Below are positions 35,837 through 44,807 of a stretch of DNA of 64,000 nt, in pieces. A model generated the notes under the pieces. That model saw nothing but the letters and a program-made list of their open reading frames with translations. It had not been told where the DNA came from and ran no database searches. The position numbers were made by a program, and so were the translations under genes. Each line of letters begins with the position of its first letter. The first letter of the stretch is position 1. The DNA is from Bradyrhizobium yuanmingense (GTDB lineage: Bacteria; Pseudomonadota; Alphaproteobacteria; Rhizobiales; Xanthobacteraceae), in contig NZ_JARFML010000038.1 in assembly GCF_029167105.1 (NCBI RefSeq), positions 1-64,000 on the forward strand, read 5' to 3'.

Positions 35837-36553
35837 ATGCGAATTCTCCTGGTAGATCGCGATGCGGCCTTTGTGCGAGCCGCCAAGGAAACGCTGTTGG
35901 TTTGCGGCTTTGCCGTCGATGTAATCCACACTCTTGACGAAGCGGAGACCGCGCTTGGTTGCGCCAGCTATCACATTCTCCTGCTCGAATTGGTTCTGCC
36001 GGATGGAAATGGCCTGGACTGGCTCAAACAGTTGAGGCGCGAAGGATGTTCGATGCCCGCCATGATGATGAGCAATCTCAACGATCTCGGCACCCGGATT
36101 GCGATATTCAATGGTGGTGCCGACGATTTCCTGCCTAAGCCGGTGTCTCTTGATGAGCTCATTGCTCGCATGCGCGCCATTTTGCGACGATCGACGCAAA
36201 TGACGGCACCCGTCGTTACCTTCGGCAACTTACATTTCGATCCTATCGGCCGGCAAGTCTCAGTTGGCGGTCGGGCATTAAGAATGGCGCGTCGCGAAGT
36301 CTGCATTCTTGAACATTTGCTCAGCCGGGCAGGCCGTACCGTGCCGCGAGCGTCGCTGGAGGAGGGTCTCTATGCGTTTGACGACGAAGTCTCGACCAAT
36401 GCCTTAGAAGTGGGGATCTATCGATTGCGCACACATTTGAGCAAGTCGGACGCGACGCTACGGATCAAAACCGCACGTGGCGTCGGCTACGCGCTTGAGC
36501 TGAAGAACGATTCTCCGCCTTGCCGATCAAACTTGAAAACGACGCTGCCTTGA
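35837..36553 (+). CDS. ttsI: TtsI, transcriptional activator of the type III system
   Basis: 238 residues: an N-terminal receiver domain (~1-118) and a C-terminal OmpR/PhoB-type winged helix (~135-225, ending G-V-G-Y-A-L). The position of the phosphorylated Asp is occupied by Glu (E51 in L-L-L-E-L-V-L-P-D-G), as is known for TtsI, so it should act without a kinase. No histidine kinase gene is adjacent. It would bind the tts boxes listed here and turn on the Rhc apparatus and Nop proteins. It overlaps the rhcC2 frame by 34 bases if rhcC2 starts at the TTG at 36520. Confidence 0.95.
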   Translation: MRILLVDRDAAFVRAAKETLLVCGFAVDVIHTLDEAETALGCASYHILLLELVLPDGNGLDWLKQLRREGCSMPAMMMSNLNDLGTRIAIFNGGADDFLPKPVSLDELIARMRAILRRSTQMTAPVVTFGNLHFDPIGRQVSVGGRALRMARREVCILEHLLSRAGRTVPRASLEEGLYAFDDEVSTNALEVGIYRLRTHLSKSDATLRIKTARGVGYALELKNDSPPCRSNLKTTLP

Positions 36554-37983
36554 AGTTCGCCCTCGATCCTCGCGGCAGTCGACGGCCGAGCGCAGTCACG
36601 GCCGCGATCCTCCGCTGCCTTCTATATGCCGTCTGCACGCTCGTGCCGCTCTCCCCTTCCGCAGCTCAGACAAAGCGCGACACTAATCAGGGGGCGCCAC
36701 GCGCGACGGTCGACAGCCTTAGCGGAACCTTGAATCTTTCCTCCTCTCAGGGCAAGACCGTTCGTCTTCCGGCGGCGGCGGCCAGTATATTTGTTGCCGA
36801 CCCGACGATAGCCGATTACCAGGCGCCATCGAACACGACCATCTTCGTCTTTGGAAAAAAATCGGGCCGGACTAGCTTGTTCGCTTTGAACGACAAGGGA
36901 GAGGCGTTAGCCGAGTTTCGTGTTGTTGTTACCCAGCCTGTGGAGGATCTGCGTGCCGCGCTGAGGGCCGAGCTCGGGGACTATCCGATCCAAGTCACCT
37001 ATACGCCACGCGGCGCTATTCTTAGCGGGACGGCGCCCAGTGCCGACGTCGTTGAGCGCGCCAAGAAGATCACCGAGCAGTTTCTCGGTGCGGGCGCGCT
37101 GGTCGTCAACAAGGTCCAGGTGGCCGGCTCATTACAGGTGAATTTGAGCGTGCGCGTGGCCGAGGTCTCGCGCAGCGCCATGAAGGAGTTTGGCATCAAC
37201 CTCTCTGCATCGGGTCAAAACGGCGCGATCGCCTTTGGATTTAGCAGTGGCAAATCTGGGGCGAGCCGGGGCGGCGGCACGGCAAGTATCGGAGTCGGCG
37301 TTGGCAGCACGAACATCAGTGCTGTTCTTGACGCGCTCGCCAACGAGCACCTCGCGTCAGTACTGGCGGAACCAAATCTTACTGCGATGTCTGGCGAATC
37401 AGCAAGTTTCCTGGCTGGCGGCGAATTTCCAATTCCGGTCATGCAGGACAATCGTCAAGTCTCAGTTCAATTCCGCCAATTCGGCATCAGCCTGGAGTTT
37501 GTTCCCACCGTTCTCAGCAACAATCAGATCAATATCCACGTGAAGCCTGAAGTCAGCGAGTTATCGAAAGAAGGCGAAGTCAATATCAACGGAATGTCTC
37601 TGCCCGGCCTCTCCACGCGACGTGCCAGTACTGTCGTCGAGCTTGCCAGCGGTCAAAGCTTTGCAATCGGCGGGCTCATTAGGCGCAATTTCAACACCGA
37701 CATCAGCACGTTTCCTGGGTTAGGCGATGTCCCGATCCTTGGCGCGCTGTTTCGGTCCTCCTCATTCCAGAAGCAGGAGACGGAGCTTGTCATCGTCGTT
37801 ACCCCGTACATCGTGCGGCCAGCATCGTATGCCGCCAAGATACGCGCGCCGACTGACCGCCTCCGGCCGCCATCAGACGCGGGGCGCATTTTGACGAATA
37901 CGTTGGCGAGTTCCCCACGAAGCCGCGACGCTCCCCGCACTGAACCACAGGCGACCGGCGGAGCCGGGTTTATTATCGAATGA
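36520..37983 (+). CDS. rhcC2: RhcC2, secretin C-terminal part (outer-membrane ring)
   Basis: About 487 codons. A hydrophobic export segment lies near 27-50 (ending S-A-A-Q). An N0/N1-like region follows (V-F-V-F-G-K-K-S-G-R-T-S), and the secretin domain has the conserved T-A-M-S-G-E-S-A-S-F-L-A-G-G-E-F-P-I-P block and G-L-G-D-V-P-I-L-G-A-L-F-R-S near the end. In rhizobia the secretin is split between RhcC1 and RhcC2; this is the pore-forming piece. The start codon is uncertain: TTG at 36520, or TTG at 36550. Confidence 0.9.
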   Translation: MPIKLENDAALKFALDPRGSRRPSAVTAAILRCLLYAVCTLVPLSPSAAQTKRDTNQGAPRATVDSLSGTLNLSSSQGKTVRLPAAAASIFVADPTIADYQAPSNTTIFVFGKKSGRTSLFALNDKGEALAEFRVVVTQPVEDLRAALRAELGDYPIQVTYTPRGAILSGTAPSADVVERAKKITEQFLGAGALVVNKVQVAGSLQVNLSVRVAEVSRSAMKEFGINLSASGQNGAIAFGFSSGKSGASRGGGTASIGVGVGSTNISAVLDALANEHLASVLAEPNLTAMSGESASFLAGGEFPIPVMQDNRQVSVQFRQFGISLEFVPTVLSNNQINIHVKPEVSELSKEGEVNINGMSLPGLSTRRASTVVELASGQSFAIGGLIRRNFNTDISTFPGLGDVPILGALFRSSSFQKQETELVIVVTPYIVRPASYAAKIRAPTDRLRPPSDAGRILTNTLASSPRSRDAPRTEPQATGGAGFIIE

Positions 37984-37992
37984 GGACCGCGA

Positions 37993-38619
37993 ATGACCGT
38001 ACGAAACCTGGGCCTCTTGATCGCTGTGGCGGCAACCGTAAGCGGATGCACAGCTGCGATATATTCTAGGCCGACTGAGCAAGCGATCCAAGTTGAGCAA
38101 AAGACTAGTATCTTGCGACTACAGAGCCTTCGTCGCTCTGAGAGGTCTGGTCTGCGAAATTTTATTGCGAACGCCAGCCACGGTCGGCGGGATGCACTTC
38201 ATCTGGACGTCAATGGTTCACCCCGGCTCGTTGCGCAGGTGGCTCATGAGGCCCGGGCGATGGGTGTTCCTGCCTATAATATCCGCCTGTCCGCTTCCCC
38301 CGTAGATCTGCCCAGCCATTTCGGCGTTCAAATCGAGGCGATCATGTACGAAGCACGTCCTCCGCTCTGTCCATCTCTTTCAATCATCGGCCCTTCAGTA
38401 GACGACAATTCCTTCGATCCAACGCTTGGCTGTTCGATCCGCAATAACCTCGCTGTCACGGTCAACGATCCAGGCGACCTACTAGAGAACAGAGCTGTCT
38501 TGCCAACCAGTGGTGACCGTGCGGTGCTTCCCCTTACCGCACGCGGAAGTACCGCTGCGGGCAACAAGGGCAACTCGGAAGGTGGCACTCAAAATAGCGT
38601 TCCTTCAGAATCCCAATGA
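37993..38619 (+). CDS. y4xK: CpaD-like lipoprotein of the T3SS locus
   Basis: 208 residues. A lipoprotein signal peptide ends in V-S-G-C (Cys at 19). The mature part contains Y-N-I-R-L-S and D-P-T-L-G-C-S-I-R-N-N-L-A, the pattern of CpaD pilus-assembly lipoproteins. It follows rhcC2 by nine bases, as y4xK does in NGR234. It may assist insertion of the secretin in the outer membrane. The C-terminal 35 residues are Gly/Ser/Asn-rich. Confidence 0.8.
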   Translation: MTVRNLGLLIAVAATVSGCTAAIYSRPTEQAIQVEQKTSILRLQSLRRSERSGLRNFIANASHGRRDALHLDVNGSPRLVAQVAHEARAMGVPAYNIRLSASPVDLPSHFGVQIEAIMYEARPPLCPSLSIIGPSVDDNSFDPTLGCSIRNNLAVTVNDPGDLLENRAVLPTSGDRAVLPLTARGSTAAGNKGNSEGGTQNSVPSESQ

Positions 38620-38773
38620 ACACTCTTGCAGCAAGAGCCTTGGCGATATTGTGGCCAACATCTGCAGAAGCTGCGATCTGCTTCCGCCGTTTCTCACGAC
38701 GTCACACAGATATCAGGTTGCGTCATGGCGTCTTTGACTAGAGCCCCCGAACGCATTGCTTTGGCGCGCCGAG

Positions 38774-39811
38774 CTAGACGAGGCCGGCGGCAAAGACTGC
38801 CTTTGCAACCCCCTCGAAACAGTCCATCGGAACGGCCTTTCCCAATATTCCCTTTCGGATTAACTGACGCGCCAAGCTAGGCTCCTGAATAATGTTCAGA
38901 TGCAGAGCTTTCGCCTGATCAAGCAGCTGTGAAGCAAATTCGTCCTCGCCGCGGCACACCATTACGGGGGCTCCGGTCTGCCCACGAACGTAACGAAGTC
39001 CAATCAGCATCGCGGGGCCCGTTACTATCAATGTCGCCCGCTTGATCCCGAGCGGCGGCTCACTCGCCGAGTCCCGACGAAGCCGGCGGCGTTCGCCCTT
39101 TACCTGTGGATTGCCGTCCTGTTCCTTAGACTCGCGCTTCGCTTCACTCTCCGTCATGCGCATGTCGCGCAAAAACAACCATCGCTGAATTAGCAGATCG
39201 GCCAAGCCGCCGATCAGAAACGCAAGAGCAGCAATTTCGATTAGATACTTGAGCTCTTTGAATACAAAGCTAGAACAACCCAAACCGCAGACAGGCAGGT
39301 ACACCAGCGCCTTCCAACTTGCGACTGAGGTGAAAACCAACGTTACGCCGAGAACGAACACTTTGATCAGCGACTTACCAAGCTCGACAATAGACTTCTG
39401 AGAGACAATCCGTTTCAGCCCTTTGATGGGATTCAATTTCTCAAGGCTTGGTTTCAGCGGCTCCATGGAGAACGTCAGCCCGCCAGCAGCCAAGAAACTG
39501 GCTAGAATGGCTGCAGCCACGGCCGCTGCGATGATTGGGGCAACGCTCGTTAACGAAAGTTCGATCAATCCGACGAGTGCCTGCCGAACTGCACCATTGA
39601 AGGGCTGCCCCTGGAGCTTGTCGACGAGCTGCACCCCTTCACGCCATACGTCCTCGATAGCGCTCGCTTGGAAACATAGGCAGCCGAACGCGGCGCACAT
39701 GCTGAGCGCGGTCACAAAATCGGTGCTGCGCGGAATTTGTCCTTTCTCACGCCCCTGACGTAGCTTCTTAGGAGTTGGTGGAAGCTTCTTCTCTTCGCTC
39801 GAGTCGTTCAT
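38774..39811 (-). CDS. rhcU: RhcU, FlhB/YscU-type switch protein
   Basis: 345 residues. Four hydrophobic segments lie within about 30-220, then a cytoplasmic domain with a charged linker (R-R-R-L-R-R-D). Family members cut themselves at N-P-T-H to change substrate specificity. Here the aligned position reads I-V-T-G-P-A-M-L-I-G-L-R-Y, so the Asn, Thr and His of the motif are missing. The rest of the C-terminal domain looks normal (A-P-V-M-V-C-R-G and S-L-A-R-Q-L). It overlaps rhcT by four bases and is the last gene of the nolB-rhcU operon. Confidence 0.9.
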   Translation of the reverse strand: MNDSSEEKKLPPTPKKLRQGREKGQIPRSTDFVTALSMCAAFGCLCFQASAIEDVWREGVQLVDKLQGQPFNGAVRQALVGLIELSLTSVAPIIAAAVAAAILASFLAAGGLTFSMEPLKPSLEKLNPIKGLKRIVSQKSIVELGKSLIKVFVLGVTLVFTSVASWKALVYLPVCGLGCSSFVFKELKYLIEIAALAFLIGGLADLLIQRWLFLRDMRMTESEAKRESKEQDGNPQVKGERRRLRRDSASEPPLGIKRATLIVTGPAMLIGLRYVRGQTGAPVMVCRGEDEFASQLLDQAKALHLNIIQEPSLARQLIRKGILGKAVPMDCFEGVAKAVFAAGLV

Positions 39812-40623
39812 TTCAAGAATTTCCCGAGCCGCTCCAGCACCCCGCCGAACTGGATAATCTCCGTTCCCATGTATTCAATGAGGAAGACGGTGTAACTCAC
39901 CATGATGATGCCAAAGGCGGCGTTCTTGATGGTCGGAGAGAGGTCGTTCAGCTTAATTTGCGGCGCAAACCGCCCGAGCAACATGAGGGATACCTCAATC
40001 AGGAGCAGCAGTGCCAGCACGGGTCCGGAGACTATCAGGGCCGTATGCATGATATGATCGAGAAGCGCTACAAATTCCATTGCCCCTTGCATTGTTAGGG
40101 GAGGTAGTAGCCGGTACACGGGCCAGATCAGATAGCTGCCATAGAGGCACCGAACCATCGTCTGTAGACCTCCAGACACAACGAAAATAGTAACCGCGGC
40201 AGTTCCGAGAAAAAGACCCGTGGCGGAGGCTTGGCTGCGCGTCGCAGGATCGTCCAGTTGGCTTGAAACACTCCGCTGCGTGTCAATGATGTCGCCAACT
40301 GCCTGGATGCTCCATAGCGGTATACTTAGTAACATCCCGAACAGCAGCCCGATGAATATCTCTTTGAGACCGAGAAACGCGACCGCGGCCAGACGGGTGG
40401 CCGGATCCAGGGTCTGCAGACCGGCCTTGACATGCGCAAGGCATGGCAGTCCGATCACGATCGTCAAGCTTGCGCGGATCATCCCGCTAATCTGCGGCCG
40501 CGTGAATACGGGAAGCACCAACATGATGCCTAGGGCCCGGGCGGCACTAAGGCCCGCTGCAACGACGAACTCGACAGCAGTCTGGATCAGAGCTTGCGTC
40601 TCGGTGGGTGACAAAGCATGCAT
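39808..40623 (-). CDS. rhcT: RhcT, export gate protein (SpaR/FliR family)
   Basis: 271 residues, very hydrophobic, with about six membrane segments. Family features include L-P-V-F-T-R-P-Q-I-S near the N-terminus and G-L-L-F-G-M-L-L-S-I-P-L-W in the middle. It forms the export gate with RhcR and RhcS. Its stop overlaps the rhcU start (ATGA). A 263-base gap separates it from rhcS, longer than elsewhere in this tightly packed operon; I see no convincing gene there. Confidence 0.92.
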   Translation of the reverse strand: MHALSPTETQALIQTAVEFVVAAGLSAARALGIMLVLPVFTRPQISGMIRASLTIVIGLPCLAHVKAGLQTLDPATRLAAVAFLGLKEIFIGLLFGMLLSIPLWSIQAVGDIIDTQRSVSSQLDDPATRSQASATGLFLGTAAVTIFVVSGGLQTMVRCLYGSYLIWPVYRLLPPLTMQGAMEFVALLDHIMHTALIVSGPVLALLLLIEVSLMLLGRFAPQIKLNDLSPTIKNAAFGIIMVSYTVFLIEYMGTEIIQFGGVLERLGKFLK

Positions 40624-40886
40624 TCGCGGTGCCCGTTGTTCGCTTCAACTGATCTAACCGGCTCCGCTCGCCGTGCCTTAATGTTCGGTGCCAGAAGGCC
40701 GCAGATAGTCGGCGGCGTTCGTTTTATGAGCGCTCAACGAGAGCACCGGCCGAACTGCGATCCTGCACGGTAGGCCGACGATCCCCATACTCTCATGCTC
40801 GCTCGGTAAGCTGGCGCACTTTGGTAATTCAAGGGTGATGCCGATGGGCGGTTTTGTTCTCACAAACTCGGCCTTTCAGTTCCGAA

Positions 40887-41162
40887 CTAATACCTCGATG
40901 TGAGAGAGGGGAACTCAGTGAAGATATGCTGGGCTTGTTCGATAAGCGGCGCGCTCAGTACCGGAGAAAACAGAACGAGGACGGCGACGACGACGAGGAG
41001 CTTCACGGTTAGCGGCAAGGTTTGATCCTGGAGCTGCGTTGCCGCCTGTATGATGCCAACAAGCAATCCGGCCACGAGAGCTGCTAGGAGCGGTGGCAGA
41101 ACCCAGATCATGAAGAGGACGAGCGATCGGGTCAAATGCGTGAGGATGCTGGCCTCGTCCAT
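40887..41162 (-). CDS. rhcS: RhcS, export gate protein (FliQ/YscS family)
   Basis: 91 residues with two membrane segments (L-F-M-I-W-V-L-P-P-L-L-A-A-L-V-A-G and L-V-V-V-A-V-L-V-L-F) and the family motif Q-A-A-T-Q-L-Q-D-Q-T-L-P. The length is typical. It starts one base after the rhcR stop. Confidence 0.95.
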   Translation of the reverse strand: MDEASILTHLTRSLVLFMIWVLPPLLAALVAGLLVGIIQAATQLQDQTLPLTVKLLVVVAVLVLFSPVLSAPLIEQAQHIFTEFPSLTSRY

Positions 41163-41163
41163 A

Positions 41164-41829
41164 TTAACCTCCGGGCGCGGCGTAACTTAACACCAACCCG
41201 TGCATGAGCCGCGACCATCCGTCGATCGTGACGAACAGAAAGAGCTTAAAAGGAACAGATATCATTGTGGGCGATACCATTGACATGCCCATGGCCATCA
41301 GAATCGTCGTTACAATCAGGTCAATCGTGATGAATGGAAGATAGAGAAGAAAGCCGATCTCAAAGGCACGCTTTAATTCCGAGATTAGAAAGGACGGTAC
41401 AAGAATCGCAAAATCATCCGCTGTAGCGTTTCCCCGCATCTCCTCTGACCAAACATGTTCTGTGGATGACAGGAAGAACGTGCGCTGCTCCTCATTGGTG
41501 AACTTTTTTAGGTGAGCGCGCAGCGGCTCGCTTCCCTCCTTAGCGGCTGTCGCCCAGTCATCGAGCGTTTGGTAGTGAAGTTGCGGGGCGGTAACGCGGT
41601 TGTAGATCTGCTCCAGCACTGGAGCACCAATGAAGACCGTAAGGATCAATGCGGCGCCATATAGAACGATGTTCGGGGGTATGGATTGGGTCCCGAGCGC
41701 GTTACGCACGAGGAAGAGAACGACGGAAACTTTTATGAATGCCGTGGTCGAGACGACTGCGAAAGCCAGCAGACCGAGGCCGACCGTCACTGCGAGAAGC
41801 GCAAGGATGCCTGGCTGAATGTCAGTCAT
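41164..41829 (-). CDS. rhcR: RhcR, export gate protein (FliP/YscR family)
   Basis: 221 residues from the ATG at 41829; a longer frame to 41877 lies inside rhcQ and is less likely. Family marks are F-I-K-V-S-V-V-L-F-L-V-R-N-A-L-G near the N-terminus, F-L-I-S-E-L-K-R-A-F-E-I-G-F in the middle, and P-F-K-L-F-L-F-V near the end. Four membrane segments are visible. The start overlaps the rhcQ stop by eight bases. Confidence 0.95.
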   Translation of the reverse strand: MTDIQPGILALLAVTVGLGLLAFAVVSTTAFIKVSVVLFLVRNALGTQSIPPNIVLYGAALILTVFIGAPVLEQIYNRVTAPQLHYQTLDDWATAAKEGSEPLRAHLKKFTNEEQRTFFLSSTEHVWSEEMRGNATADDFAILVPSFLISELKRAFEIGFLLYLPFITIDLIVTTILMAMGMSMVSPTMISVPFKLFLFVTIDGWSRLMHGLVLSYAAPGG

Positions 41830-42940
41830 TGACCGCCAACCCACCACGTAGCCTGATGGCCAATTCCTCCCCGACACGCACGATGTCGCCGTGGCCGATC
41901 AATCGACCATTGGCAATAATGTCAACCGGACGGTCAACGGGACGGCGAAGTTCGAAGACATGCCCTTCGTTGACGGTTCTCAACGTACCCAGCGGGAGAG
42001 GCCAGCGGCCGCATTCGAATACGAGCGTAATCTCAATACTGTCGATGTCGGTTTCAGAGGGCAAGGCCGATGGCTGGGTCTGGGGTCGTGTCATCATATA
42101 TGCACTCTTTAGAGGGTGGGGTTGCAGGCGGAAGGGGCCCCGCAAGATCAGTCTGTCGCCAGCAAACTCAGCCGGCGCCCACAATTTGTCCGCAGTCAGG
42201 ATGATCTGACCGCCCGCAAAGGGAATGACGTCCGGCACCAGCGCATCGCCAGTTTGTGCTTGGCGAACAAGCCCGACGGACACGCGCAGCGAGCCAATCT
42301 CGCTGGCAACCATGATGGGCAACTCAGGGGAAAGCTTGCGCATTTCTCGGGGCAATTGGCGAATCACCTCGCCTAACTGACAGAACGCAGCCGGAACCGA
42401 ACCGTCCAGACACGAGAATAGGAACAGCCGCGCCGTGCCCGCGAGCGTGCCGTAGACGATGTCGAGTTCCAGATAAGGGCCTTGCGTCGTTGCTTCGTCG
42501 ATGCGGATAATTTGCAAATCCCGCGCTAGCAGATCCTCAAGTCGAGTGAGCCATGATTCAAACGCAAGTTCGAGGACGAGCGAGCGGGTTGGGTCCGAAG
42601 GCAAAGTAAGGCCATGCTGCACTGTCGAAATCAATGCCTCCGCCAGCGGGCGCGGCACCGACAAGACGGCCATTTCGGGCCCGACGCGAAATGTACAGTC
42701 AAGCATCGGCGCAGTCGATGGCTGCGCCTGCCACACAAGCCGGTTAATACATATCGAGACCGGCGTATCGCCAAGGCGGCTCTTCAGAACCGTTCGCCGA
42801 AGGGCCATCTCATTGAGGCACGAGACCGCGCTATGCGACAATCTTAGCGGTGGCACGAATCGTGCTGGTTCACCGATCGCATTTTCCGCGCTCATGTTCA
42901 CGGGATCGGAAGTTCGCGCCGACATAAGAGAAGCAGCCAT
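41822..42940 (-). CDS. rhcQ: RhcQ, cytoplasmic ring protein (YscQ/FliN family)
   Basis: 372 residues. The C-terminal ~75 residues form a surface-presentation (SpoA/FliN) domain with L-G-T-L-R-T-V-N-E-G-H-V-F-E-L and I-V-R-V-G-E-E-L-A-I-R-L. The N-terminal two thirds are variable, as usual. It would build the cytoplasmic sorting platform under the export gate. It shares its first base with the last base of the y4yJ gene upstream. Confidence 0.9.
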   Translation of the reverse strand: MAASLMSARTSDPVNMSAENAIGEPARFVPPLRLSHSAVSCLNEMALRRTVLKSRLGDTPVSICINRLVWQAQPSTAPMLDCTFRVGPEMAVLSVPRPLAEALISTVQHGLTLPSDPTRSLVLELAFESWLTRLEDLLARDLQIIRIDEATTQGPYLELDIVYGTLAGTARLFLFSCLDGSVPAAFCQLGEVIRQLPREMRKLSPELPIMVASEIGSLRVSVGLVRQAQTGDALVPDVIPFAGGQIILTADKLWAPAEFAGDRLILRGPFRLQPHPLKSAYMMTRPQTQPSALPSETDIDSIEITLVFECGRWPLPLGTLRTVNEGHVFELRRPVDRPVDIIANGRLIGHGDIVRVGEELAIRLRGGLAVND

Positions 42941-43476
42941 TAAATCGAAACGCCAGCAGCCTGGCTCCGCGAGCCAGTCTGATACCGGAGCAAGACCTCA
43001 TCGTCCGTTTCGACTTCAGCTGCAAACTCCGAACGAGCGTTGGTCGTGCGCTGAACATCGCACTCAATCTGCTGCCATTTCTGGCTCGCCGCCGAACGCT
43101 TGGCCCACGCGAACCGCGCCTCAACAACCGCCGCCTGGGCCTGCTCTTGAGCGATGCGCGCTTGCTCAAGCGCCTGGAGTGCAGATGCGATCTCAGCTGT
43201 GAGTCGTCCAATGACGAGATGGCACCGACGGTCGAGTTCGGTGACGCTCATCGTATCAGACGATGCGAGTTTCAGATAAAGTTCAGCTTCGAGGCTTGCG
43301 CGGCGTTTCTCGGCGCTGGCAACCTTCTTGGAAGCTTGCTCCACCGCTTCAACCGCAATTTGGCATTTGGCTTGCATGTTGGATAATTGACGAAGCGCAC
43401 TTCGCTCCCTCATGTCCTTCACCAGCCGCAATTTCGACGCTTGGATGGGATTCAGGCGGTCAGACGCGACATCCAC
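42940..43476 (-). CDS. y4yJ: Y4yJ/RhcO, YscO-type stalk protein
   Basis: 178 residues, almost entirely charged coiled coil (A-V-E-Q-A-S-K-K-V-A-S-A-E-K-R-R and long Ala/Gln/Glu stretches). YscO/FliJ-like stalks work with the ATPase to energise export. The position between the ATPase gene and rhcQ is conserved. The start overlaps the rhcN end by 25 bases. Confidence 0.8.
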   Translation of the reverse strand: MDVASDRLNPIQASKLRLVKDMRERSALRQLSNMQAKCQIAVEAVEQASKKVASAEKRRASLEAELYLKLASSDTMSVTELDRRCHLVIGRLTAEIASALQALEQARIAQEQAQAAVVEARFAWAKRSAASQKWQQIECDVQRTTNARSEFAAEVETDDEVLLRYQTGSRSQAAGVSI

Positions 43477-44807
43477 GTGACGGCCTCCTCAAAAGTGGAC
43501 GGCTCATCCTGCCCCTGGCGCAAGAAATTTCGCAACTCCTCGATCGACGCGATTGCTCGGTCAGTCAGCGGATCGCCCCCTGGCTTGTACTCACCGACCT
43601 TGATCAAAAATTCGGCCTCATCATAGCGCGAAAGAAGATCTCGAAAGAAAGAGGCGGCCTTTCGATGTGACACTGAGACGACCGCATCCATCACGCGACT
43701 TCGGCTCGACAACACGTCGATGGCAGGAAAATGCTCTCGCGATGCGAGAGCGCGTGAGAGAATGATATGACCATCGAGAATCCCGCGCGACTCTTCGGCG
43801 ATTGGATCGCCTGTGCCGTCACCTTCGACGAGCACGGTATAGAAGGCCGTGATCGAGCCCTGCTCGCCCATACCGGCACGTTCCAACAGACCCGGCAGAA
43901 GTGCAAAGACGGAGGGCGGAAAGCCGCGCCGCGTTGGAGGTTCTCCCGCGGCAAGGCCGATTTCACGCATCGCGCGGCTGAAGCGCGTCAATGAATCCAT
44001 CATGAGAACGACACGCAATCCTTGATCACGAAAGTACTCGGCGAGTGCCGTCGCCGTATGAGCACATTGCGCGCGCTCCATTGCCGACCGGTCGGAGGTC
44101 TCCACGATAGCGATGGTACGATCGATGGCATCGCCAATGTGGCGCTCGATGAATTCACGCACCTCACGTCCGCGCTCCCCTATAAGCGCAACGACGGTGA
44201 CGTCAGCATCCGCGCCTTTAACAATTTGCGACATCAGCGTCGACTTGCCGCAACCGGCATCTCCATAAATTCCGATCCGTTGGCCTTCGCCACAGGTCAG
44301 AAGTCCGTCGAGCACGCGGACGCCGAGCGGAAAAGGCTGCTCGATACCGCGCCGCCTCATTGGGTTGGGTGCCCTGCCGCGGAGGGGGCGAGTGTGGGTC
44401 GTCTTTATTGGACCCTTTCCGTCGAGCGGACGGCCGAAGCTATCGATGACGCGGCCCAGCAAATCGGGACCGACTGGAACTTCCTGCATCCGCCCGGTCG
44501 GAACCACTTCCGCGCGGTTAGACATGCCTATCATGTCGCCGATTGGCGTGAGTAACACCCCATCCGGCAGCAGACCGATCACCTCCGCCTCAAGTGACCA
44601 TCCTGTATTGTGATCCTGCAATAGGCACAGTTCCCCAACGCGGGCCCCTGGCAGCACGGCGTGGACCAAGGTGCCGACGGCTCGGGTGATCCGTCCACGC
44701 ACGGCACACGTATCGACATGCTTTGCTATAGATTTCAGAGATGATAACGCCGCGTGCACAGCGCCTTCATCAGCCGCATCGTCATAGCTTGGCCTTTGGG
44801 AAGTCAT
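43452..44807 (-). CDS. rhcN: RhcN, type III secretion ATPase
   Basis: 451 residues. The P-loop G-D-A-G-C-G-K-S lies at 182-189; V-V-L-M-M-D-S-L-T-R (Walker B) and G-E-P-P-T-R-R-G-F-P-P-S-V-F are conserved features of FliI/YscN ATPases. The enzyme unfolds and releases substrates from chaperones at the base of the secretion machine. Its start overlaps the nolV end by four bases. Confidence 0.97.
   Translation of the reverse strand: MTSQRPSYDDAADEGAVHAALSSLKSIAKHVDTCAVRGRITRAVGTLVHAVLPGARVGELCLLQDHNTGWSLEAEVIGLLPDGVLLTPIGDMIGMSNRAEVVPTGRMQEVPVGPDLLGRVIDSFGRPLDGKGPIKTTHTRPLRGRAPNPMRRRGIEQPFPLGVRVLDGLLTCGEGQRIGIYGDAGCGKSTLMSQIVKGADADVTVVALIGERGREVREFIERHIGDAIDRTIAIVETSDRSAMERAQCAHTATALAEYFRDQGLRVVLMMDSLTRFSRAMREIGLAAGEPPTRRGFPPSVFALLPGLLERAGMGEQGSITAFYTVLVEGDGTGDPIAEESRGILDGHIILSRALASREHFPAIDVLSSRSRVMDAVVSVSHRKAASFFRDLLSRYDEAEFLIKVGEYKPGGDPLTDRAIASIEELRNFLRQGQDEPSTFEEAVTWMSRLTA

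Noticed and set aside
38626..38880. 84-codon frame overlapping the end of rhcU
   Set aside because: Antisense shadow of rhcU with no ribosome binding site.
40678..40863. 61-codon minus-strand frame in the rhcS-rhcT gap
   Set aside because: No ribosome binding site or family resemblance; the gap is noted but no gene is claimed.
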